Assembly: GCF_000758585.1 (NCBI RefSeq)
Contig: NZ_CP009281.1
Location: 4,898,001 to 4,962,000, forward strand
Direction: 5' to 3'
From: Paenibacillus sp. FSL R5-0345
GTDB taxonomy: Bacteria > Bacillota > Bacilli > Paenibacillales > Paenibacillaceae
DNA: 64,000 bases
This document shows, in pieces, positions 54,434 to 62,196 of this stretch. The notes below the pieces were generated by a model. The model saw only the letters and a list, made by a program, of their open reading frames with translations, had not been told where the DNA came from and searched no databases. Position 1 is the first letter of the stretch; every line of letters starts with the position of its first letter. A program made the translations under genes and the position numbers.

Positions 54434-55771
54434 TTACCGGAATGACTCCAGTGCCTTATCAGCTTCCGCCTGCGCGTTCTTCAGCGCCTGGGACGGTGTT
54501 ATCTTGCCGTGCAGCGCCGCCTGAATAGCGTCATTCAGCGCCGCTGTCACCTTGCCGCTGTTATGCGTCGACAGTTCGCCTTTTGCGTATTGGAGCTGGT
54601 CACGCGCCACAAGCGCAGCAGGGAACTCTTCCGTATATTTCTTCATGGTATCCGTCTCATAGGAAGACTTGCGGACGCCCACATAACCTGTGTCGATGCT
54701 CCACTGCGCCGCACGCTCCGGATCAGTCATGAATTTAATGAATTTCCAGGCTGCCTCCTGCCGTGCCTGGCTGATCCCTTTGAAAATATAAAGGTTGCCC
54801 CCGCCGGTCGGACTGCCGAACTGCTTATTCTGCGGAAGCATCGCCACCCCGAAATCAAACTTCGCATTCTGACGGACATTGGACAGATTGCCGGTCGTAT
54901 GGAACATCATGGCCGTCGTCTGCTCCAGAAAGTCGGAAGGCGTCGTCGCCCATTCGATGACATTTTCCGGCATGGCCTTGTCTTTTTTGGACAAATCTAC
55001 CCAATACTGAAGCGCCGCCACGTTCTCCGGCGTATCAAAGTACACTTCCTTGCCGTCCTGGCTCATCAAGTTTTTGCCGCTCTGAATCGCGAAGGCGGAG
55101 AACATCCATGTGGAGGAAGTCGGCGCGGACGATGGAATCTCAATCCCCCAGCGTCCGTCTTTGGTTAGCTGCTTAGCCATCTGCGCAAGCTCGTCCCAGG
55201 TGGTTGGCGGCTTTTCCGGATCGAGCCCGGCATCCTTGAAAGCATCCTTGTTGTAATAGAGCAAGACGTTGCTGCGCTGGAAGGGCAGGCTGTAAGTCTT
55301 TCCGTCAAGCTGCGAGTTTTCCATGAACGCCGGATAGAAGTCATCCAAGAAATCGTTTCCGCCGTCTTTGGCAATGAAGTCATTCAGCGGCATAATCGAG
55401 TCCATATCCATGAAGCTGAACAAATCGGCTGCGAGCAGCACCGCAACATCCGGCGGATTGCCGCCGGCTACGGCTGCCTGCGTCTTCAGTGTTGTGTCGC
55501 CGTAGGAACCGGTATAGACGGGCTTGACGATAATACCGGGATTCTCCTCCGTAAACTGCTCGGCCATGCTTTCGATCGTTGCGGTGAGCGCTCCACCGAC
55601 CTGGATCGGATAATAGAAAGTAAGCTCGACCGGCTTGCCGGAGGCCTGCTCCGGAGCCGTGCTGGACGAAAGCGTTCCGCTTCCCGCTTCATTGTTGCCT
55701 CCGCAGCCGCCCACAATGGTAACGAGCGCCGCTAGCATAACAAACCTTTCGATTGATTTTTTCATTTTCAT
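54434..55771 (-). CDS. Extracellular binding lipoprotein (UgpB/MalE-like)
   Basis: This 445-residue binding protein starts MKMKKSIERFVMLAALVTIV with a lipobox VGGCGGNN, Cys near residue 23. Text includes VELTFYYPIQVGGALTATIE, AEQFTEENPGIIVKPVYTGS and MLPQNKQFGSPTGGGNLYIF, which resembles UgpB-type binding proteins. I chose the ATG at 55771 after GAGGGGGAGAAG; another in-frame ATG lies two codons later. It is the first gene of the fourth importer operon and is divergent from a YesM/YesN pair that probably controls it. The ligand is not known. Confidence 0.9.
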   Translation of the reverse strand: MKMKKSIERFVMLAALVTIVGGCGGNNEAGSGTLSSSTAPEQASGKPVELTFYYPIQVGGALTATIESMAEQFTEENPGIIVKPVYTGSYGDTTLKTQAAVAGGNPPDVAVLLAADLFSFMDMDSIMPLNDFIAKDGGNDFLDDFYPAFMENSQLDGKTYSLPFQRSNVLLYYNKDAFKDAGLDPEKPPTTWDELAQMAKQLTKDGRWGIEIPSSAPTSSTWMFSAFAIQSGKNLMSQDGKEVYFDTPENVAALQYWVDLSKKDKAMPENVIEWATTPSDFLEQTTAMMFHTTGNLSNVRQNAKFDFGVAMLPQNKQFGSPTGGGNLYIFKGISQARQEAAWKFIKFMTDPERAAQWSIDTGYVGVRKSSYETDTMKKYTEEFPAALVARDQLQYAKGELSTHNSGKVTAALNDAIQAALHGKITPSQALKNAQAEADKALESFR

Positions 55772-55809
55772 TCTTCTCCCCCTCGCTTTGGATATGTCTT
55801 CAGTATATT

Positions 55810-55823
55810 TGAATCCGCTTTCA
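55810..55823. promoter_or_regulatory. cre-like site in divergent region
   Basis: The minus strand reads TGAAAGCGGATTCA, 13 of 14 matches to the CcpA consensus. It lies 39 bases upstream of the binding-protein start, at a likely promoter. Confidence 0.6.
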
Positions 55824-55943
55824 CAATATAATAGCACTGGTTTAAGATTTGGTACGGTTTTTTAACGGCATTTACAATTCTATTGTCTTTATTAGCGGAA
55901 ATGGTAAGATCAAAATCAAAGTCTATGCATTGGGGGAATTCAT

Positions 55944-57788
55944 ATGCAAACGCTTTATAAGCTTTTTAGGTATAGACATTTTACACTATCCTCCAAAATC
56001 CTCCTTATTTTCATCCTCCTTATCTCTGTACCGCTCGGTGTGCAGGGAGTTGTGACGTTTCTTGATTTCTCCAAAACGATTGAGCGGAGAACAGCTGACT
56101 ATGCCGTACAGATCGTCGTTCAAATCAACACAAGCCTGGATAAAGTATTCACTGAGGAAAAACAGCAGCTGTCCATGCTGCCGCTCTACAATCCGGAGAT
56201 TGTCAGGCTGCTCAAAAAGTACGGAAATTCTGAATACGCAAACATTCATCCGACAGCGCAGGAACGGTCGCAAATCTTCCACTATCTGGCCGGCTCGTCC
56301 TTTTTCAGGCCGGAAATACGCGGAATTCACTTTATTACAAATAACGGCGATGTCTTCACGAATATGGACCCCTATCTGATCAAGCCTCATTATACCGGGG
56401 GGAAGCAGGCTTGGTTCCAAGAAGTGATTCACGCAAACGGAGCATGGTTGGCGCTGCCTCAGCACTATCCTGACTATCTGATCGAGACGAAGCCCAAACC
56501 CTATGTTTCGCTGGCGCGCGTTATTATCGAACCCGGCAGCATGGAGTCGCTCGGCATCGTCAAGGTTGACTTCAGGCTGGATGTTTTCGAACAGCTTGCC
56601 GTCAACTTCAAGTACGACGAGATCGGCAGCCTGCTTGTACTGAATGGAAACAAAGAGCTGTTTTATCAGCAGAATATTGACGGGCTGGCTATAGACGTGT
56701 CTGAGCTGCTGAAAGACTCCTCCTTTACCGCCGAAAGCGGGGTATCGAAGACGATGATTGGAGGCAAGACCTTTCTGATTGTGACCCATACCTCGAACCA
56801 GACTGGGCTCAAGGTGGTCAGTCTGATCCCGCGCCATAATCTGATCAAGGAGACACTGCCCTTGCGCAGGCTGTCCCTGTGGATCGGCGGCGTCTGCCTG
56901 CTTGCTGCGGTCTTAATGGCCTTTTACTTCTCCAACCGGATAAGCCGCCCCCTTACCGAGCTGCGCAACAAAATGAAGCTTGTGCAGCAAGGCGACTTCG
57001 AGCAAAGTCTACCCGCAACAAGCCGGGACGAGATCGGTCAGCTCGCCAGGGGCTTTAATCGCATGTCTTCGGAGATTGAGCGCCTGATGAGCGAGGTGTA
57101 CGAGCTTGGAGTGAAGGAACGGGATACCGAGATCGCGGCGCTGCTGAGCCAGATGAATCCGCACTTTATGTATAACACGCTCGAGTCGATTAATATGAAG
57201 GCCATCCAGCTGCAGCAGTACGATATTTCAGATATGGTCTCTGCCTTGGGCAGCCTGCTGCGCTACACCATTGATACTCGTTCAAAGCTCGTTCCGCTGC
57301 ATATGGAGCTTTCCTTTATCGAGTCCTATGTCTACATTCAGCAGCTCCGCTTTGGTACTCGCCTGCACGTCGTCATTGATGCCGATCCGGCGCTCGGGGG
57401 GGGGCTATTCATTCCAAAGCTGCTGCTGCAGCCGCTCGTCGAGAACGCAATCTGTCACGGTATTGAGAACCAGCCCGAAGGCGGAAACGTGTGGATTTCG
57501 GCGTGCGGGGAGGGCGAGCAGCTTCTATTGACAGTCCGGGACGACGGTCCGGGATTGACGGCACAGGCACTTGCCCGGCTGCTAGACTCGCTAGGCGAGA
57601 CGATTCAGAAGCCCCTGTCCTCCGCGCAGGAAGGACGGCGAAACGGAGTGGCACTCCGCAATCTCGATCAGCGGATCAAGCTGCTCTATGGTCAACCCTA
57701 TGGCTTGCGGATAGAAATGACGCACAGTAAAGGAGCCTGCTTCACCATTGTGCTCCCAATCGGAAAGGAAGGGGATTCAATTGCGTAA
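55944..57788 (+). CDS. YesM-like sensor histidine kinase
   Basis: This 614-residue membrane kinase has hydrophobic segments near residues 13-33 (ILLIFILLISVPLGVQGVV) and about 309-330 (LWIGGVCLLAAVLMAFYF) with a large extracellular dCache-like domain between. A HAMP region follows (NRISRPLTELRNKMKLVQQG). The kinase motif is LLSQMNPHFMYNTLESIN, and the ATPase has QPLVENAICHGIE, VRDDGPGL and a GVALRNLDQRI box. GGGGGAATTC lies before the ATG. Its stop overlaps the regulator gene start by eight bases. It is divergent from the fourth importer operon and is its likely controller. Confidence 0.9.
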   Translation: MQTLYKLFRYRHFTLSSKILLIFILLISVPLGVQGVVTFLDFSKTIERRTADYAVQIVVQINTSLDKVFTEEKQQLSMLPLYNPEIVRLLKKYGNSEYANIHPTAQERSQIFHYLAGSSFFRPEIRGIHFITNNGDVFTNMDPYLIKPHYTGGKQAWFQEVIHANGAWLALPQHYPDYLIETKPKPYVSLARVIIEPGSMESLGIVKVDFRLDVFEQLAVNFKYDEIGSLLVLNGNKELFYQQNIDGLAIDVSELLKDSSFTAESGVSKTMIGGKTFLIVTHTSNQTGLKVVSLIPRHNLIKETLPLRRLSLWIGGVCLLAAVLMAFYFSNRISRPLTELRNKMKLVQQGDFEQSLPATSRDEIGQLARGFNRMSSEIERLMSEVYELGVKERDTEIAALLSQMNPHFMYNTLESINMKAIQLQQYDISDMVSALGSLLRYTIDTRSKLVPLHMELSFIESYVYIQQLRFGTRLHVVIDADPALGGGLFIPKLLLQPLVENAICHGIENQPEGGNVWISACGEGEQLLLTVRDDGPGLTAQALARLLDSLGETIQKPLSSAQEGRRNGVALRNLDQRIKLLYGQPYGLRIEMTHSKGACFTIVLPIGKEGDSIA

Positions 57789-58581
57789 AGTATTGGTCGT
57801 TGAAGATGAGGAGATCATTCGCAAAGGCATTGTTCAACTCGTGCATACCCTGCCGGGTGAATACGCGGTGACAGAAAAGGAGCATGGCAAAGCGGCACTA
57901 GAGCATCTGCATGCGAATGTGCCTGATCTGATCATCTCCGATATTCGGATGCGGGAAATGGATGGGTTGACTTTCTTGCGCAGAGCCAAGGCCCTTTACC
58001 CTTCCGTTCCTTTAATGATCATTAGCGGCTACGGGGATTTCGAGTATGCTCAGCAGGCTATCCGTATCGGTGTCGGCGAGTTCATGCTGAAGCCGGTAAA
58101 CCGCAAAGCGTTCCTTCTGGCACTTGAGCGTCTGCTTGACCGGAGCACACCTGTGCCACAGATCCAGAGCGAAACGTCCGGACAAGCCATTATGTTTGAG
58201 GAGGGTGCATCGCAGCATGGCGACAAGCATGTCATCACTGCAATTAAATCCTATATCGCAGACAATCTGGACGGTGATCTTACGCTGCAGAGTCTGGCGG
58301 AGCTAGTCCATCTGCATCCGGCCTACATCAGTCGTCTGTTCAAACAGTGTACGGAAACAATGGTTTCCGAGTATATTACACAAGCGAGAATAGAGCGGGC
58401 CAAGTATCTGCTGTCACAGACGCCGCTCAAAATCTACGATGTCGCTAGCATATGCGGCTACCAGAGTCCGAAGCACTTCATGCTCGTCTTCAAGCAGCAG
58501 ACAGGACAAACGCCGGGTGCGTTCCGCAACAATTACGACAACAGCCTCAGCCTGACAATAGGCAAGCAGGAGAATCACTAG
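57781..58581 (+). CDS. YesN-like response regulator, TTG start
   Basis: This 266-residue regulator is shorter than the YesN protein at 6322 because the long middle region is missing. The receiver domain starts LRKVLVVEDEEIIRKGIVQL, with the phospho-acceptor Asp in LIISDIRMREMDG near residue 54 and Lys in FMLKPVNRKAF. The AraC helix-turn-helix spans about 155-255 (LQSLAELVHLHPAYISRLFK; IYDVASICGYQSPKHFMLVF; QTGQTPGAFR). I chose TTG at 57781, preceded by GGAAGGGGATTCA; the open frame upstream of this is inside the kinase. Translation is probably coupled to the kinase. Confidence 0.9.
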   Translation: MRKVLVVEDEEIIRKGIVQLVHTLPGEYAVTEKEHGKAALEHLHANVPDLIISDIRMREMDGLTFLRRAKALYPSVPLMIISGYGDFEYAQQAIRIGVGEFMLKPVNRKAFLLALERLLDRSTPVPQIQSETSGQAIMFEEGASQHGDKHVITAIKSYIADNLDGDLTLQSLAELVHLHPAYISRLFKQCTETMVSEYITQARIERAKYLLSQTPLKIYDVASICGYQSPKHFMLVFKQQTGQTPGAFRNNYDNSLSLTIGKQENH

Positions 58582-58735
58582 CCTGGTTAGTGTTGCAAAT
58601 GATATGGTTAATCATAAATGATATAAAAGTATTATTGACTAATATGTTATTTATATTTATTATTAATACCGTGAGCATGAGTGTGCATGTTCCGACTTCC
58701 TGGAGAGGAGTGTTTACACTTTCAATTCAGCATCA

Positions 58736-58749
58736 TGTAAACGGATTCA
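58736..58749. promoter_or_regulatory. cre-like site before GxGYxYP gene
   Basis: TGTAAACGGATTCA matches 13 of 14 consensus positions. It lies just upstream of the ribosome site of the large secreted protein gene, where CcpA could block transcript elongation or initiation. Confidence 0.55.
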
Positions 58750-58771
58750 AAAAATTGAAGGGAGTTTGATT

Positions 58772-61609
58772 ATGCCAAAAAAGGGATTTAGAAATAGGCT
58801 TCTCTCAGTCTTCACCATCATACTTGCGGGTACGGGAATATTCGCCAGCGCTTCCCCCGTTTCCGCCGCCGTCACCTGGCCTTCATCACAAATACTGCCG
58901 ACCTTATCCGCACCGGCATCTACGCTGGATGCTATAGGTCTTAAGACTGATTACTCCTACGGTGCAACAGGATCGCAAATCCAGCATGAGACGGGCCTAG
59001 CAGCAACGAAGGATCATCAGGATTACTGGGCAGCCCGCACCTCTATGGACACACCCAACAAGCTGATCGCTTACGGGCCCTATGCTACGGACATTCCGAC
59101 CGGCATCAATACAGCCTTTTACAATTTGCTCGTGGACAACAATACGGCCAACAACGATAATGTCGTCACGATCGACGTATACGATTATACAGCCAATCAG
59201 ATTCTCGCAACCCGCACGCTCACCCGCCAGGAATGGACTTCTGCAGGGTCCTTCCAGCGCTTCGAGTTAACCTACACCAACGCCACGGCCGGGCATGCGC
59301 TTGAGTTCAGGGTCCGCTGGCTGGGCACCTCCTATGTCGGTCTGTCCAGCGTTGGATCTTCACCGCGCAGTCTGGTAGATGCGTCCAACCTATTCACCTC
59401 CCTGAAGGGGCTGCTGGCTAAATCCCAGCCGCGTATTTACACACTCGGCGAGGAAGAGGGGAGCCACACCTGGGCGAACTCGCTGGGACTCGGGTATACA
59501 GATGTCGCAGACAAATGGTCGCTTCTAACCAAATATCGCAATGAGATCAGCGGCATTGTTGTCTACGATTACAATGTGCCGGACACGCTTAATCTCGCAG
59601 CCACAATTGCCTCTGTACAAAATGGTATCGTAGCGGGTCCTGAGCTGGTCCAGAAGCTGACGTCCGCCCCCTACAACCTGCCGATTCTCGAAGATCTGAG
59701 GAATGACTTCACGACCAAGATCCAGGTCTACGAATACTTGAAAGCTAATTACTGGCCGCAAACAACGCATCGGGTGCTGGTCGGCCTCGATCCGAAGCTG
59801 CCGGGACATTTGAGAGACTATGCCGCCGCCATGGGAGCCTCCGTCGTTTGGCTCGACCCGAGAATACCCGCAGAGGATGCCCTGCTGCGCCAATTCTTAG
59901 CCGATATGCCTGCCGGCACCGTATACATGGGCTGGTGGCCGGATGAAGCCTCCGGTGTGCAGCGTGTATCGGAATACGGCATATCAACGGTTGCCGCCGA
60001 TTATTCCAACAATTTAACGGTGTTTGCCGGCACATCGCGTACCGTCACCGTCAAGCCCACGCCGAACAAAATACCGCTGGAAAATAAAATCTACGTTTCC
60101 TTGATCATGAGCGACGGCGACAACCTGCAATACATGGAACGCCGCTTCCGCAATCTCTGGGACAGTGCCAGCCGTGGTACCGTGCCGTTGGGCTGGACTA
60201 TCTCACCTGCGATGCTCGATGCAATGCCCGGCGTGCTTGACTATTATTACAACACAGCCACAGAGAATGACGCTTTCATCTCAGGGCCGAGTGGCATCGG
60301 ATATACCTATCCGAATTTCTGGAGCAACCAGGCCTACCTTGACCAGTTCATAGCCCAATCCGATGATTACATGAAGCGCAGCGGCCTGAAGGTGGCCACA
60401 ATCTGGAATTTCATCAACGGTGGCATAAATGGCAACGTCGGCAACAGTTTTGCCAACAATGCTCCTTCCCTGCTTGGGCTTACCACGCAGCAAAGCGGAG
60501 GTGGCATTGACATTTACAATAGTTTGCTGCCTGCACAAGGTCTCAACGTAAACTATGGCGACTCTGCAAACGCATTAATCCACGAGATCAATCAGGGAAT
60601 CGCTAGCTGGAACGGCCAGTCGCCGCGTTTCCTTTCCATTCAGGCGAATCCATGGCAGACCAACTACGAGGATCTTGTCACCACAGTAAATAGCTTTTCA
60701 TCCAATCCAAATGTCGTCTTTGTCCGTACCGATACTTATTTCCAATTAATGAGGGAACAGAATGGTTTGCCGGTTGATCCGGACACACTCGTCGCGCGCC
60801 TGGAAGCCGAGAATACGAGCTATGCCGTTTCCCCGTTCAGCCATAGTGTCGGTCGCGCGGAAGACAATGGCTGGACAGCAAACGTTGCTCAGGACAGTCC
60901 CGGCTTTATGCTCTGGGGACCGTATGCTTCTACTTATCCTGCAGGCAAGCTGACGGCAACTTACCGGATCAAAATAGATTCACTGGCCGGCAACAACGAC
61001 AAAGTCCTCACCCTTGATGTGCGGGACAACACAACTGGCGCAGTGCTCACATCGTACGATGTGTATCGCAGCCAGTTCAAGGCAAGCGGCCTACACCAGG
61101 ATTTCAGTCTGGCATTCAATAATACCACCGGTCACGAGCTTGAGCTCAGAGCCTACTATCACGACAACTCCGCTGTGAATATCGACAAGGTAACGATTAC
61201 GAAGAACATCGGCAAATACGAAGCTGAAGGCTCCGTAATCAGCCATACCATCGGACGCGCAGTTGAAGGTGGCTGGCAGGCGGACCCAGCACAGGACAAC
61301 AGCGGCTTTATGCTGTATGGCCCTTATGATGCCAACGTTCCTGCAGGTGCACACAAGATCACCTTCCGCATGAAGGTGAACAACAACAGCACCGACAATG
61401 ATGTAGTCGCCACAATCGACGTCCGGGATGCGACTACCGGCGAGACCATCATTCAGAGACAGCTTACCCGCCAACAGTTCTCAGCCGCCAATCAATATCA
61501 GGATTTCACCCTGGATTTCAACCATACCCAGCCCGGACATAAGCTTGAGTACCGCGTGCGCTTCGAGGACAAGGCGACCTTGACGATCGACAGCGTGATC
61601 AATAATTAA
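58772..61609 (+). CDS. Secreted GxGYxYP-family putative glycoside hydrolase
   Basis: This 945-residue protein has a signal peptide (RNRLLSVFTIILAGTGIFAS, cleavage near VSA-AV). The central domain, about 200-665, carries the naming motif in ISGPSGIGYTYPNFW (about 503-517) and other text of that family: YVSLIMSDGDNLQYMERRFR, VPLGWTISPAMLDAMPGVLD. Members are predicted carbohydrate-active proteins without, to my knowledge, a settled reaction. One beta-sandwich module precedes it (about 45-180) and two follow (about 675-800 and 808-945). All three share YGPYA..(I/V)P(A/T)G, a NDNVVTIDV-like strand and a GH.LE.RV ending, so they are likely binding modules made by duplication. I chose the ATG at 58772 after AAGGGAG. 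It follows the YesN gene and is probably co-regulated with the divergent importer. Confidence 0.85.
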   Translation: MPKKGFRNRLLSVFTIILAGTGIFASASPVSAAVTWPSSQILPTLSAPASTLDAIGLKTDYSYGATGSQIQHETGLAATKDHQDYWAARTSMDTPNKLIAYGPYATDIPTGINTAFYNLLVDNNTANNDNVVTIDVYDYTANQILATRTLTRQEWTSAGSFQRFELTYTNATAGHALEFRVRWLGTSYVGLSSVGSSPRSLVDASNLFTSLKGLLAKSQPRIYTLGEEEGSHTWANSLGLGYTDVADKWSLLTKYRNEISGIVVYDYNVPDTLNLAATIASVQNGIVAGPELVQKLTSAPYNLPILEDLRNDFTTKIQVYEYLKANYWPQTTHRVLVGLDPKLPGHLRDYAAAMGASVVWLDPRIPAEDALLRQFLADMPAGTVYMGWWPDEASGVQRVSEYGISTVAADYSNNLTVFAGTSRTVTVKPTPNKIPLENKIYVSLIMSDGDNLQYMERRFRNLWDSASRGTVPLGWTISPAMLDAMPGVLDYYYNTATENDAFISGPSGIGYTYPNFWSNQAYLDQFIAQSDDYMKRSGLKVATIWNFINGGINGNVGNSFANNAPSLLGLTTQQSGGGIDIYNSLLPAQGLNVNYGDSANALIHEINQGIASWNGQSPRFLSIQANPWQTNYEDLVTTVNSFSSNPNVVFVRTDTYFQLMREQNGLPVDPDTLVARLEAENTSYAVSPFSHSVGRAEDNGWTANVAQDSPGFMLWGPYASTYPAGKLTATYRIKIDSLAGNNDKVLTLDVRDNTTGAVLTSYDVYRSQFKASGLHQDFSLAFNNTTGHELELRAYYHDNSAVNIDKVTITKNIGKYEAEGSVISHTIGRAVEGGWQADPAQDNSGFMLYGPYDANVPAGAHKITFRMKVNNNSTDNDVVATIDVRDATTGETIIQRQLTRQQFSAANQYQDFTLDFNHTQPGHKLEYRVRFEDKATLTIDSVINN

Positions 61610-61632
61610 TATCCGTAAACGGGCAAAACCAT

Positions 61633-61680
61633 AACAGACGGGATGAGGCGGCTTCAACCGCTTCACCCCGTCTGTTTTTG
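61633..61680 (+). terminator. Terminator of GxGYxYP gene
   Basis: ACAGACGGG and CCCGTCTGT arms with an inner GGCGG/CCGC stem are followed by five T. It lies about 25 bases after the stop. Confidence 0.85.
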
Positions 61681-61744
61681 CCGATATGCAACTGTTCCCT
61701 GTGAGTCAGTACCTGTCCGGCTTGCAAACACCAATATGCCTTGA

Positions 61745-61830
61745 TTCCCGCCTGCAGGCGAATCAAAGCCTCCAGATCGTAATAATCTCCCCAGTTCATA
61801 TGTCCATCCGGCACTCGGCACGAATAGCCC
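61745..61830 (-). pseudogene. Possible GH88/GH105-like C-terminal fragment
   Basis: The minus strand reads CRVPDGHMNWGDYYDLEALI, then RLQAGIKAYW. In unsaturated glucuronyl hydrolases the C-terminus often reads NWGDYF.LEAL.RL.....PYW, which fits. Upstream text in other frames (PERLWGLALLDIPDPGPF and GLFVPSAGWTYELGRLL) is uncertain. No start or catalytic part is present. This is a low-confidence remnant. Confidence 0.3.
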
Positions 61831-62181
61831 AAAAAGGATATCGTTCTGAAAATGGCCCGGGATCAGGAATATCCAATAAAGCCAGCCCCCATAATCTTTC
61901 CGGCAGTAGTGACGCCATTTCAAATGATATTAGAAACAAACCCGTTGAGAAAGCGGCTATGCTGTGTGCCCTTTCCATCTTGATTATAGACCTAATGTAC
62001 TATCTTTTAAGACGGATAGCATAACCCGTAATATACCTTAATATAAATCTATATTTGCATTTACCTCTCTATTCTGACTAAGGAGGTGCCCCTGACTAAC
62101 CCGTTCATCCTCTCAATTTCCGAAACAAATCAGCAAGACGATTCCATGCTGGGAATGAGGAATTAAGGAGACTAATTAAAT
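61831..62181. other. Intergenic region before GH5 gene
   Basis: I see no intact gene here. The stretch close to 62040-62100 is AT-rich and may carry the promoter of the GH5 gene; I could not identify a cre site or a riboswitch. Confidence 0.4.
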
Positions 62182-62196
62182 GGAGGGTAATCAAGC

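Noticed and set aside
55986..56837. Minus-strand frame of 283 residues
   Set aside because: It is antisense to the YesM-like kinase, which has complete kinase motifs and overlaps its regulator gene.
61686..62024. Plus-strand small membrane protein of 112 residues
   Set aside because: No ribosome site, and the single hydrophobic stretch at the end is weak. The minus strand gives a possible enzyme fragment instead.
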